Made by a program: the position numbers and the translations under genes
The notes under the pieces: generated by a model
Told to the model about the DNA's origin: nothing
What the model saw: the letters and a program-made list of their open reading frames with translations, nothing else
The model's database searches: none
Shown here: positions 36,848 to 45,551 of the stretch, piece after piece
How positions within the stretch are numbered: position 1 is the stretch's first letter
How the letters are laid out: each line of letters starts with the position of its first letter
Assembly: GCA_016704535.1 (NCBI GenBank)
Contig: JADIZZ010000001.1
Span: 248,001-312,000, forward strand
Direction of reading: 5' to 3'
Source of the DNA: Betaproteobacteria bacterium
GTDB lineage: Bacteria > Pseudomonadota > Gammaproteobacteria > Burkholderiales > Burkholderiaceae_C
Length of the DNA stretch: 64,000 nucleotides

Positions 36848-39046
36848 TCAGCGGAAGGGTTCGGCGCGGGCCAGCAGTTCCTCCAGCCCGGGCTCGTTCG
36901 GGTCGCGCGGCTTGCCGGGGTGGATGATGGCCACCTGGCAGCTCTCGGCGGCCTCGACGAGCTGGCGGTAGCTGCCGGCGGTGAGGTCCTTGATGTAGGC
37001 CTGCTTGCGCTCGTCGTAGCCGAACATGCGGTCGTTGATGAGCTGGCATTCGTTGCAGCTGGGGCAGCGCGCGGTGTCGATCCAGGCTTCGTCGCGCGAG
37101 TGTTCGGCCGCGGCGGCGGGTTCGGCCGCCGTTGCGGCCGTGGTGGCTGTCGTGACCGCCCCAGCGGCCGCCACGGGCGCTGCGGTGGGTGCCGCGGCCT
37201 GCGCGGCGTCCCACGCTGCCTTTTCGCGCGCCAGCAGGCGTTCGGCGTGCGAGTCGTGCACGCCGCCGTGTTCCTGCAGGCGCTGCCAAAGCAGCAGGCA
37301 GCGCTGCGTGGCCTGCATCAGCCGCGCGTCGACCAGCACACGCTGCAGCGCGTCGTGTTCGTCCACCGCCAGCACATACGGCACGTGGCGGGCCGACGCG
37401 GCCTCGTCCAGCGCCAGCCAGTCAGTGGCGGGCAGCATTGCGTCGTTCCAGCGCTCGCGCGGCACCAGCGCGAAGTGCGCCGCCTGGCGCGGCTCGCACA
37501 GCATGAAGTCGGCGAAGCTGAAGGCCACGCGCAGGCTGGCACGCTGCAGCGCCGTGTCGGCGTAGTCCAGCGGCTCCACCGGCCAGTCGTCGTCGGGCTG
37601 CGGGTTGTTCTCGAGCGAAAAACGCTCGGCCCAGTTGCTGCCTGCCGAGGCGTCGTAGCTGAAGGACGGGAAAGCGCGCGACTGCATCGCCGCAGCGGCG
37701 TAGAGGTATGCCGGCAGGGTGCCGATGGGATCTTCGTCGCGCGCGAAGACGCTGAACAGTGCCGGCCCGCGGCAGGCCAGGCCTTGCGCGATGCGCCCGC
37801 GCAGCGCGTACAGGTTGGCGCTGGGCGTCTGCAGCACGAACATGCCGCCCAGGCCCATGGCCGTGGTGGCCAGGCGGGCGCTGCGCACGCCGAAGGCGTA
37901 GTGGCCGGTGCCGATGGCGGCTTCTTCCAGCAGGTCGGTGGTCTGCACCAGCACCTTCACGGGCAGGCCGGACGACAGCAGGTCCATCAGCATGGCGTTG
38001 TCCGGCGCATCGTTGCGGCCGGGCGGGATGCACACCAGGTAGTCGGGCAGGCGCGCCAGGTCGTCGGGCGTCAGCGCGTGTTCGTCCATGGCCTCGAAGC
38101 TGAGGTCGTGCTCGGCCTCGATGTAGTGGCCCGCCGCCTCGAGTTCGGCCACGGCCATCGCCTTCACGAGCGCCGCCACCTCGGGCAGCCGCTCGCGGAA
38201 GGCCTCGGCCGCCGCGGCGCAGTTGTCGAAGGTGAAACCGTGGGCGGCATCGGCCGCGCCCTCGAGCTCGGGTGGGGTGAAGAAGCGCTGCGACTCCAAC
38301 ACGGCCAGCGTGCGCAGCAGTCGTTCGCGCCGCGCCGGCGGCAGTTCATCGCGCGGCACGCCTTTGCCGACCACACGCGACAGCGCTTCGAAGTCGAACT
38401 GCGCGTGGTGCGGGCCGCCCATGGCCGCCATCAGTGCCTGCGGTTGACGCCCGGCCTGCGAGTGGCTGAAGGCCGCACGCAGGATGTCCGAAAGCTTGCG
38501 CACCAGCCGTCCCAGGTCGGCGTGAAACTGGCGCGCCTTGCGCCGCTGCGCGGCCTGCCAGGCGTGCGTGAGCAGCTGCGCCGGCATGTCGGGCGTGCAG
38601 CCGAGCACGGCGCCGTCGGCTTGCAGCGCGGTGCCGGCCTGGGTGAGCACCTGTTCCAGCGTCTCGCCTTCCTGCGCCCCCAGGCGGGCGGCTGCGGCGT
38701 TCCACAGTTCAGCCAGGCTGCCGCGTGCGCCGGCGGCGACGTCGCGGCGGATATCGCGTTCCAGCTGCAGCGCGTGGCGGCGCAGGCGTTCACCGTCGAT
38801 GCCGCGTGGCGCCACGTCTTTCAGCACCGCGTCGACCAGGCTGGTGAGCGAGTGCACGTAGTCGGGCGCGCCGGGGCGGGTCTCCAGCACCAGCGGGTAG
38901 TCGTGGCGCAGCGCATCGAGGTCGCGGTAGGGCGCCAGCAGCGCCGGGCGCAGGCCCAGCCCGGCGATCGGCAGCACGCCGTCGCCGGCGCGCTTGGCCG
39001 TCAGGTGAAAGATGCGCTGGTCCTGGTGCCTGGTCTGCATGTCCAT
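36848..39046 (-). CDS. Unknown 732-residue protein with C-terminal single-cluster ferredoxin-like domain
   Basis: I do not recognise a named family. The middle (about residues 370-560) includes LPDYLVCIPPGRNDAPDN, GPALFSVFARDED, AAAAMQSRAFPSFSYDASAG and FSLENNPQPDDDWPVEP, which recalls regions of pyruvate:ferredoxin oxidoreductase without its thiamine motif. An Ala-rich linker follows. The last 72 residues contain CPSCNEC (C661, C664, C667) and one further Cys in AESCQVAI, the arrangement of a single [4Fe-4S] ferredoxin. It sits 13 bases after beta subunit 2 and within the redox operon, so a role in electron delivery to or from these enzymes is likely. ATG 39046 follows AGGGG. Confidence 0.75.
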   Translation of the reverse strand: MDMQTRHQDQRIFHLTAKRAGDGVLPIAGLGLRPALLAPYRDLDALRHDYPLVLETRPGAPDYVHSLTSLVDAVLKDVAPRGIDGERLRRHALQLERDIRRDVAAGARGSLAELWNAAAARLGAQEGETLEQVLTQAGTALQADGAVLGCTPDMPAQLLTHAWQAAQRRKARQFHADLGRLVRKLSDILRAAFSHSQAGRQPQALMAAMGGPHHAQFDFEALSRVVGKGVPRDELPPARRERLLRTLAVLESQRFFTPPELEGAADAAHGFTFDNCAAAAEAFRERLPEVAALVKAMAVAELEAAGHYIEAEHDLSFEAMDEHALTPDDLARLPDYLVCIPPGRNDAPDNAMLMDLLSSGLPVKVLVQTTDLLEEAAIGTGHYAFGVRSARLATTAMGLGGMFVLQTPSANLYALRGRIAQGLACRGPALFSVFARDEDPIGTLPAYLYAAAAMQSRAFPSFSYDASAGSNWAERFSLENNPQPDDDWPVEPLDYADTALQRASLRVAFSFADFMLCEPRQAAHFALVPRERWNDAMLPATDWLALDEAASARHVPYVLAVDEHDALQRVLVDARLMQATQRCLLLWQRLQEHGGVHDSHAERLLAREKAAWDAAQAAAPTAAPVAAAGAVTTATTAATAAEPAAAAEHSRDEAWIDTARCPSCNECQLINDRMFGYDERKQAYIKDLTAGSYRQLVEAAESCQVAIIHPGKPRDPNEPGLEELLARAEPFR

Positions 39047-39059
39047 CGCTAACCCCTGT

Positions 39060-40061
39060 TCATGCGGCGTGCTGTGCCTGCGATTCGTCGTCGGGCCACA
39101 CGGTGTACTTGTCGAACTCACGGTCCAGCCCGGTGCGGATGGTGGCGGGTGAACGCATCTGGCCGGCGTGGCGCAGGTCTTCGTAGCAGGGCGCGGCGGG
39201 GTTGCGGTAGAGGATGCCCACGGGGATGGGTTCGTCCATCGACGCGATCTCGCGCGCGCGGTCGATGTCGATCGGGTCGTGCTCACGCTGGTTGCGGTAG
39301 GCGCTGCTCAGGCTCTTGCTGAGCTGCAGGCCGTCCTTGTGCGTCAGCAGCATCGTGCGCTGCGGGTCGTGCAGCCAGGGGTCGAAGGCCTTGGGCATGA
39401 ACTCCGGGCAGCGCTGCAGGATGCGCACGAAGGAGAAGCCGCGGTGCTTGAAGGCCGCACGCACGATGTCGTACAGCACCTCGGGCACCCAGTCCACGCC
39501 CTGCGCGATGAAGGACGCGCCCTGCACGCCCAGCGACACCGTCAGCGGGTTCATCGGTTCGAGCATCGCGCCGTAGGGCGTGGTGTTGCTCTTCAGGCCC
39601 TTGGGGCTGGTCGGCGAGGCCTGCTTCTTGGTCAGCCCGTAGACGTGGTTGTCGTGCAGGATGACGGTGATGTTCATGTTGTAGCGCAGCGCGTGGATCC
39701 AGTGCGCGGCGCCGATGCTGCAGCAGTCGCCGTCGCCGGTGCTGACGAACACGTTCAGGTCGGGCCGTGCCATCTTGATGCCCTCGGCCACCGGGAAGGC
39801 GCGGCCGTGGATGCCGTGGAAGCCGTAGGTCTTCATGTAGTGCGGCAGCCGGCTGCTGCAGCCGATGCCGGACACGAACACGGTGTTCTCGGGCGCCAGG
39901 TTCTCTTCGCTGCACAGGCGCTGCATGGCGGCCAGGATGGCGTTGTCGCCGCAGCCGTTGCACCAGCGCGGCACGCCGCCCTGGTAGTCCTCGAGCGCGT
40001 GGTGCTCCTCGTGCAGCTTGATGACACATTGGCTCAGGGAGGGTGAAAGGCTGCGGCTCAT
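39060..40061 (-). CDS. 2-oxoacid:ferredoxin oxidoreductase, beta subunit (pair 2)
   Basis: 333 residues. Thiamine diphosphate motif STGDGDCCSIG through HDNHVYGLTKKQ, and Fe-S cysteines C34 and C37 (RWCNGCGD), GIGCSS and ILQRCPEF. It is only distantly similar to the pair-1 beta subunit, so the two complexes probably use different oxoacids or run in opposite directions. Overlaps alpha 2 by ATGA. Confidence 0.9.
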   Translation of the reverse strand: MSRSLSPSLSQCVIKLHEEHHALEDYQGGVPRWCNGCGDNAILAAMQRLCSEENLAPENTVFVSGIGCSSRLPHYMKTYGFHGIHGRAFPVAEGIKMARPDLNVFVSTGDGDCCSIGAAHWIHALRYNMNITVILHDNHVYGLTKKQASPTSPKGLKSNTTPYGAMLEPMNPLTVSLGVQGASFIAQGVDWVPEVLYDIVRAAFKHRGFSFVRILQRCPEFMPKAFDPWLHDPQRTMLLTHKDGLQLSKSLSSAYRNQREHDPIDIDRAREIASMDEPIPVGILYRNPAAPCYEDLRHAGQMRSPATIRTGLDREFDKYTVWPDDESQAQHAA

Positions 40062-41959
40062 GCGGTTTGCCCCTTGGTTTGCAGTGCCTTGCGCACGACG
40101 TTGCAGATGTCGCCGGGCTTGATGGGCTGGCCGCGCGCTTCGCTCCAGCAGTCGATGTCGACCAGGAAACGGGCGCGCAGCATCATCGCCAACGCCGAGT
40201 AGCGGCGGTTGTCCTCGTCGATCAACTCGTCCTCGATCTTGTCGGACCAGTTGCCCTCGATCGTCATCACGTGCTTGAAGCGCGCCAGGATTTCGCGGAT
40301 GCCCGAGGGCATGGGCTGCAGGAAGCGCAGGTGCATCGAGCTCACGGCCAAGCCTTCGGCCCGCAGGCGCGTCACGGCTTCCTCGATGGCGCCCATGGTG
40401 CTGCCCCAGCCCACCAGAAGCATGTCTCCGTCGTTGTCACCCACCACTGGCGGTGCCTTCAGCGTCTTCTGCAGCGCGGCCAGCTTCAGGCTGCGGTGGC
40501 GCAGGCCCTCCTCGTTGATCTTCGGGTCGTAGGCCACCTTGCTGTTGCGGTCGTGCGCCAGGCCGGTGAGCGTGTGCATGCCGCCGGGCTGGCCGGGCTG
40601 GAAGCGGCGCGACAGGCCGGTGATGGCGTCCCAGTCGTAGGGCTTGGCGCCGGGCGGCACCGGGGTCTGGTCGACCGGCGGCGCCAGCCAGTCTTCGCTG
40701 AACACCGGGCGCGGGAAGGGCTGCTGCGCGGTGGACAGGCTGGCGTCGGACAGCACCACCACCACCATGCCGAAGGTCTCGGCGATCTTGCGCGCCGTGA
40801 TGACGGAGTAGAAACAGTCCTCGATGCTGCACGGCGCCATCACCACCTTGGGCGCGTCGCCGTGGCTGCCGAAGATGGCGGAGAGTGCATCGCCTTGTTC
40901 CACCTTGGTTGGCTGCCCGGTGCTGGGGCCGCCGCGCTGCACGTTCACCACCACCAGCGGGATCTCGGCCATCACCGCCAGGCCGATGGCCTCCTGCTTC
41001 AGCGAGTAACCCGGCCCCGAGGTGATGGTGACGGCGCACTTGCCGGCGTAGCTGGCGCCGATGGCGAAGGCGCAGGCGGCGATCTCGTCCTCGGCCTGGT
41101 GCACCAGGCCGCCGACCTTCTCGAACACCTCGCTGAGGTAGTGCGACGCCGAGGTGGCCGGCGTGATCGGGTACATCGCGCAGATGTCCATGCCCGAGGC
41201 CATCACGCCCAGGGCGACGGCGGTGTTGCCGTTGATGACGATCTGCGCCTCCTTCGACTTCTGCGCCGGGATGCGGTACTTGAAGTCGAGGTTCAGCTCG
41301 CCCCAGGCCGCGCCGGCCTCGTAGAGCGCCACGTTGCTGGCGATGACCTTCGCGTCCTTCTTGCCGAAGATGCGTGCGATCTGCTCGCGGGCCAGCGCCG
41401 CGTCCAGCCCGTACAGGTTGCACAGCAGACCCAGCACGAACATGTTCTTGCCCTTGCGCGGGTCGGGCACGAGTTCCTTGCAGCGCGCCTCGAAGGGCGC
41501 TTCGACGACGCGGAAGCCGTCCTTGCGCAGCGCCTCCACCGTCTTGCGGTAGCTGGCGACGATGGTCGGGTCGCGGTGCTCGGCCCACATGCTTTCCAGC
41601 ACGATGGTGGCGCCGGGTTTCAGTTCGCCGGCCTGCACGCGGCCGATCAGCACCTGCTCGTTGAAGGCGACCACGAGGTCGGTCTGGTCGCCGCCGTTGG
41701 TGATGCGCTCCGAACCGATGCGGATGCGGATGCCGCTGGCGCCGGCCACGCTGCGCGCCGGCGGCTGGATCTCGGCCGGGATGATCTCGGTCGTCCAGAT
41801 GCCGTTGCCCATGCGCGCGGCGATGGCCGCCAGGCTCTGGCCGCAGCGCTGGGCGCCTTCGCCCGAGTCGCTGATGACCTCGACGATGTGTTCGCTGATC
41901 GGCACGGCGGGCCGCGCTGTCGTGCTGGCCGGGCGGTCGAGGGTGGTGGTGTCGTTCAT
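40058..41959 (-). CDS. 2-oxoacid:ferredoxin oxidoreductase, fused gamma-alpha subunit (pair 2)
   Basis: 633 residues, gamma domain at about 20-205 (EVISDSGEGAQRCGQSLAAI) and alpha domain with YPITPATSASHYL and TSGPGYSLKQEAIG. The layout matches KorA-type subunits of 2-oxoglutarate:ferredoxin oxidoreductase, but substrate assignment is uncertain. It follows the NfnB-like gene by 9 bp, and the beta gene overlaps its end. Confidence 0.9.
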   Translation of the reverse strand: MNDTTTLDRPASTTARPAVPISEHIVEVISDSGEGAQRCGQSLAAIAARMGNGIWTTEIIPAEIQPPARSVAGASGIRIRIGSERITNGGDQTDLVVAFNEQVLIGRVQAGELKPGATIVLESMWAEHRDPTIVASYRKTVEALRKDGFRVVEAPFEARCKELVPDPRKGKNMFVLGLLCNLYGLDAALAREQIARIFGKKDAKVIASNVALYEAGAAWGELNLDFKYRIPAQKSKEAQIVINGNTAVALGVMASGMDICAMYPITPATSASHYLSEVFEKVGGLVHQAEDEIAACAFAIGASYAGKCAVTITSGPGYSLKQEAIGLAVMAEIPLVVVNVQRGGPSTGQPTKVEQGDALSAIFGSHGDAPKVVMAPCSIEDCFYSVITARKIAETFGMVVVVLSDASLSTAQQPFPRPVFSEDWLAPPVDQTPVPPGAKPYDWDAITGLSRRFQPGQPGGMHTLTGLAHDRNSKVAYDPKINEEGLRHRSLKLAALQKTLKAPPVVGDNDGDMLLVGWGSTMGAIEEAVTRLRAEGLAVSSMHLRFLQPMPSGIREILARFKHVMTIEGNWSDKIEDELIDEDNRRYSALAMMLRARFLVDIDCWSEARGQPIKPGDICNVVRKALQTKGQTA

Positions 41960-41968
41960 GGTGTTGCC

Positions 41969-43486
41969 TCAGGCCAGGTGGACACGGGCGTAACCGCGCT
42001 CGCTGCGCGGGATGCCGAACAGGCGGGTGGCCGGGTCGTCGCCGGGCGGCGTGTAGACACGGTCGCTGTCGCGCAGGCCGAGAAAAGCCTTCATGCCTCG
42101 CGCGGCCTTGCGCCCGGCGCCCATGGCCTGGATGACGGTGGCCGCGCCGGTGACGATGTCACCGCCGGCATAGACGCCGGCGATCGAGGTCGCCAGGTTG
42201 TCGTCGGTCTCGATGTAGCCGCGCTTGTTGAGCTTCAGCCCCGAGGTCTGCCCTAGGATGGGGTTGGCGTTGGTGCCGATGGCGAAGACCACCATGTCGG
42301 TCTCGAGTTCGAAGGCGCTGTCGGGCACGGGCACCGGTTTGCGCCGCCCGGACGCATCGGGCTCGCCGAGTTCCATGCGCTCGCAGCGCATGCCGCGCAC
42401 GTTCTTCTTCTCGTCGCCCAGCAGTTCGAGGGGGCTCGTCAGCCAGAGGAACTCGATGCCTTCCTGCTGCGCGTGGTGGATCTCCTCGGCGCGCGCCGGC
42501 GCCTCGGCGGCGCTGCGGCGGTAGACGCAGTACACCTTCTCGGCGCCCACGCGCAGCGACACGCGCATCGCGTCCATCGCGGTGTTGCCGGCGCCGATGA
42601 CGGCCACGCGTTTGCCGGGTTGCAGCGGGGTGTCGTAGGACGGGAAGTCACGCCCGCGCATCAGGTTGCAGCGCGTCAGCCACTCGTTGGCCGAGAGCAC
42701 GCCGCCCAGCGATTCACCGGGGATGCCCATGAAGCTGGGGTAGCCCGCGCCGGTGCCGATGAAGACGGCGTGGAAGCCCATCTCGCCGAGCATCTGCTCG
42801 ATCGTGAAGAGCCTTCCGACCAGCGTGTTGTTCTCGAAGGTGATGCCCAACTGGCGCAACTTGCCGATCTCGACGTCCACCACGCTGTTGGGCAGGCGGA
42901 AGTCGGGGATGCCGTACTTGAGCACGCCTCCGGGTTCGTGGAAGGCCTCGTAGACGGTGACCTCGCAGCCGGCCTTGGCCATGTCGGCGGCGCAGGCCAT
43001 GCCGGCCGGGCCCGAGCCGACGATGCCGACCTTGAACCGTGTGCGCTCGATGTAGGGAATGTTCGCCCAGCCTTCGGCGATGGCCATGTCGCCGACGAAG
43101 CGCTCCAGCCGGCCGATGGCCACCGGCTCCAGCGTGTTCGGCGGCCGACCCACCGTGCACACGCCCTCGCACTGGCTTTCCTGCGGGCAGACGCGGCCGC
43201 ACACGCTGGGCAGCAGGTTGGTGTCGGTGATGACGTCGTAGGCGCCGTGGAAATTCTTGGCCTCGATCTTCTTGATGAAGCCGGGGATGTCGATGCCCAC
43301 CGGGCAGCCGCGCACGCAGGGCTGGTCGGCGCAGTCCAGGCAGCGTTGCGCCTCGACCAGCGCGTCCTCGAGGCGGTAGCCCATGGCCACCTCGTCGAAG
43401 TTCGTCACGCGCTGCTCGGGCGCCTGCTCGGGCATGGGTGTGCGCGCCTGCGGGATGCTGCGGATCGTCTTCTTCTTGGTGGCCAT
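41969..43486 (-). CDS. NfnB/GltD-like NADPH-binding subunit of a ferredoxin:NADP oxidoreductase
   Basis: 505 residues. N-terminal cysteines CLDCADQPCVRGCPVGIDIP and CGRVCPQESQCEGVC bind two [4Fe-4S] clusters; GSGPAGMACAADM binds FAD, GAGNTAMDAMRV binds NADP, and YAGGDIVTGAATVI closes the flavin fold. Family: glutamate-synthase-small-subunit-like, which includes the large subunit of NADH-dependent reduced ferredoxin:NADP oxidoreductase. Having the small Nfn-type subunit directly upstream and no glutamate synthase large subunit nearby favours the Nfn assignment. ATG 43486 follows AGGAG. Confidence 0.85.
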   Translation of the reverse strand: MATKKKTIRSIPQARTPMPEQAPEQRVTNFDEVAMGYRLEDALVEAQRCLDCADQPCVRGCPVGIDIPGFIKKIEAKNFHGAYDVITDTNLLPSVCGRVCPQESQCEGVCTVGRPPNTLEPVAIGRLERFVGDMAIAEGWANIPYIERTRFKVGIVGSGPAGMACAADMAKAGCEVTVYEAFHEPGGVLKYGIPDFRLPNSVVDVEIGKLRQLGITFENNTLVGRLFTIEQMLGEMGFHAVFIGTGAGYPSFMGIPGESLGGVLSANEWLTRCNLMRGRDFPSYDTPLQPGKRVAVIGAGNTAMDAMRVSLRVGAEKVYCVYRRSAAEAPARAEEIHHAQQEGIEFLWLTSPLELLGDEKKNVRGMRCERMELGEPDASGRRKPVPVPDSAFELETDMVVFAIGTNANPILGQTSGLKLNKRGYIETDDNLATSIAGVYAGGDIVTGAATVIQAMGAGRKAARGMKAFLGLRDSDRVYTPPGDDPATRLFGIPRSERGYARVHLA

Positions 43487-43515
43487 CGGCTTGTCTCCTG
43501 GTCGATGTGCGTGCG

Positions 43516-44382
43516 TCAGTGCGCGTGGCCTGCGCCGCCTCGCAGGCGGCAACTCTCGTTCCACGCTTCGAGTGCCGCCTTCTCCGTGGGCTTGTAGCGG
43601 CCCAGGCGCGCCATGAGGTCGTCGAAGTCGACCTGGTGGCCGTCGAAGTCGGGGCCGTCGACGCAGGCGAACTTGATGCCGTCGCCGATCTTCACGCGGC
43701 AGCCGCCGCACATGCCGGTGCCGTCGACCATCACCGGGTTCAGGCTCACCATGGTCTTGATGCCGAAGGGCCGTGTCGTGTCGGCGCAGCCCTTCATCAT
43801 GATCGGCGGGCCGATGGCCACCACCTCGTCGATATCGGCGTGTTTCGAGATGGCCTGCTTGATGCCCTCGGTCACCAGGCCCTTGATGCCGGCCGAGCCG
43901 TCGTCGGTGCAGACGATGAGTTCGTCGCACACGGCGCGGAACTTGTCTTCCCAGAACATCAGGCCCTTGTTGCGGAAGCCCAGCACGCCGATGACGTAGG
44001 CACCGCTGTCCTTGTAGGCGCGGGCCTGCGGGTAGATCGGCGCCACGCCCAGGCCGCCGCCGACGCAGACCACCTTCTTCGCCGCGCCGACGTGGCTGGG
44101 GATGCCCATCGGCCCGACCATTGCGTGCAGCGCGGTGCCGACGCGGCAGTTCTGCTGCATCTCCTTCGTCGTCTTGCCCACGGCCTGGATGACCAGCGTG
44201 ATGGTGCCCTTGTCGCGGTCGAAGTCGGCGATGGTCAGCGGGATGCGCTCGCCGTGTTCGTGCTCCATCACGATGACGAACTGCCCGGGCTTGGCGGCCC
44301 GCGCCATCTGCGGGTGCTGTACCTCAAGCAGGTAGGTGACGTCGGAAAAGTCCGAGCGCGCGACGATCTCGAAGCCTGACAT
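43516..44382 (-). CDS. NfnA-like ferredoxin:NADP oxidoreductase subunit (FAD, [2Fe-2S])
   Basis: 288 residues in the ferredoxin-NADP reductase fold. An N-terminal FAD domain (GQFVIVMEHEHGERIPLTIAD) is followed by a pyridine-nucleotide domain (VVCVGGGLGVAPIYPQ), and a C-terminal [2Fe-2S] motif DGTGMCGGCRV then FACVDGPDFDGHQVDF, the hallmark of NfnA/SudB proteins. With the next gene it should form an Nfn-type complex that couples NADH, NADPH and ferredoxin. First gene of the nine-gene minus-strand run; ATG 44382 (MSGFEIVARSDFS). Confidence 0.88.
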   Translation of the reverse strand: MSGFEIVARSDFSDVTYLLEVQHPQMARAAKPGQFVIVMEHEHGERIPLTIADFDRDKGTITLVIQAVGKTTKEMQQNCRVGTALHAMVGPMGIPSHVGAAKKVVCVGGGLGVAPIYPQARAYKDSGAYVIGVLGFRNKGLMFWEDKFRAVCDELIVCTDDGSAGIKGLVTEGIKQAISKHADIDEVVAIGPPIMMKGCADTTRPFGIKTMVSLNPVMVDGTGMCGGCRVKIGDGIKFACVDGPDFDGHQVDFDDLMARLGRYKPTEKAALEAWNESCRLRGGAGHAH

Positions 44383-44559
44383 GGCATCCCCTTGCGTTCG
44401 CGGCGCTATGCCGGGGTAGCCACATTTGACTGCACGCGGGTCCCCTCGGCGACGGATGCCGCTCGATGGTGTTCGAGGCCCGAGGGTAGCGGCGCTGCCG
44501 GCCAGGGGCTTGCGCCAGATCAAGAGCCTCCGCCCGCGGGCGGCCCGTAAGATGCTGGA

Positions 44560-45444
44560 ATGGCCATTCCCCCCCTGGTTCCGGCTGTTTCCGGCGAACG
44601 TTTCGAAGTCGACGGCGTGAGTTGTTACGTGGCCGGCCAGGGCCCGCCGATGCTGCTGCTGCACAGCGTGAACGCCGCGGCGTCGGTGGCCGAGGTCAAG
44701 CCGCTCTACGAACACTACCGCGCCACCCGCACGGTGTTCGCACCCGACCTGCCCGGCTACGGTTTCAGCCGACGCGGCGACCGCGCCTACACGCCGCGCC
44801 TGATGACCGACGCGTTGCACACGGTCGCGCAGCAGATCCGCCAGCGCTGCGGCACCGGGCCCATCGACGCGCTGGCGGTGTCGCTGGGTTGCGAATTCCT
44901 GGCGCGCGCCGCGGTCGAGCAGCCTGCGCACTGGGGTCGGCTGGCGCTGGTCAGCCCCACCGGGCTGATGGGGACCAAGCCCCGGCGCGGGCCCCCGGGC
45001 AGCACCCGCGCCTTGCCCTGGCTCTACAAGGCGCTGGCGAACCCGCGGTGGGCGCAGGCCCTGTTCGACGGCCTGACGAAACCCCCCGTGGTGCGCTACT
45101 TCCTGCGCCGCACCTGGGGCGGGCCGAACATCGACCCCGAGATGGCCGACTACGCCATCCTGACCGCACGCCAGCCTGGCGCGCGCTTCGCACCGCTGCA
45201 CTTCCTGGGCGCGGGCCTCTTCAGCGCCGACATCCACACCGTCTACGAAGCGCTGCGCGGCCCGGTGTGGGCCTGCCACGGCGTGCGCGGCGACTTCACC
45301 GACTACCGCGGGCTGCCGCTGCTGAAGCCGCAGACGCCGTGGCGCGTGACGGTCTTCCCCACCGGCGCGCTGCCCTTCTTCGAGGTGCCCGAGGCCTTCT
45401 GCGCCGAGCTCGACGCCCTGCTGGCGACCCCGACCCGAGCGTGA
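44560..45444 (+). CDS. Alpha/beta-hydrolase fold protein
   Basis: 294 residues. The nucleophile elbow is AVSLG in LAVSLGCEFLAR; the oxyanion region is LLLHSVNAAAS and DLPGYGFS follows strand 4. The nucleophile motif has Ala in place of the first Gly. Substrate unknown. Divergent from the redox operon across a 177-bp gap that presumably holds both promoters; I see no distinct operator there. Confidence 0.85.
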   Translation: MAIPPLVPAVSGERFEVDGVSCYVAGQGPPMLLLHSVNAAASVAEVKPLYEHYRATRTVFAPDLPGYGFSRRGDRAYTPRLMTDALHTVAQQIRQRCGTGPIDALAVSLGCEFLARAAVEQPAHWGRLALVSPTGLMGTKPRRGPPGSTRALPWLYKALANPRWAQALFDGLTKPPVVRYFLRRTWGGPNIDPEMADYAILTARQPGARFAPLHFLGAGLFSADIHTVYEALRGPVWACHGVRGDFTDYRGLPLLKPQTPWRVTVFPTGALPFFEVPEAFCAELDALLATPTRA

Positions 45445-45551
45445 GGCAGACCGTCGAGGCCACGCTGGCGGTGCAGAGTGGCAAGGCTGGCATATTCTCC
45501 GCGGCGGTTCCTGCGCTGCCCAGTGCCTGACCTTCTGCCGATGCAGTTGCC

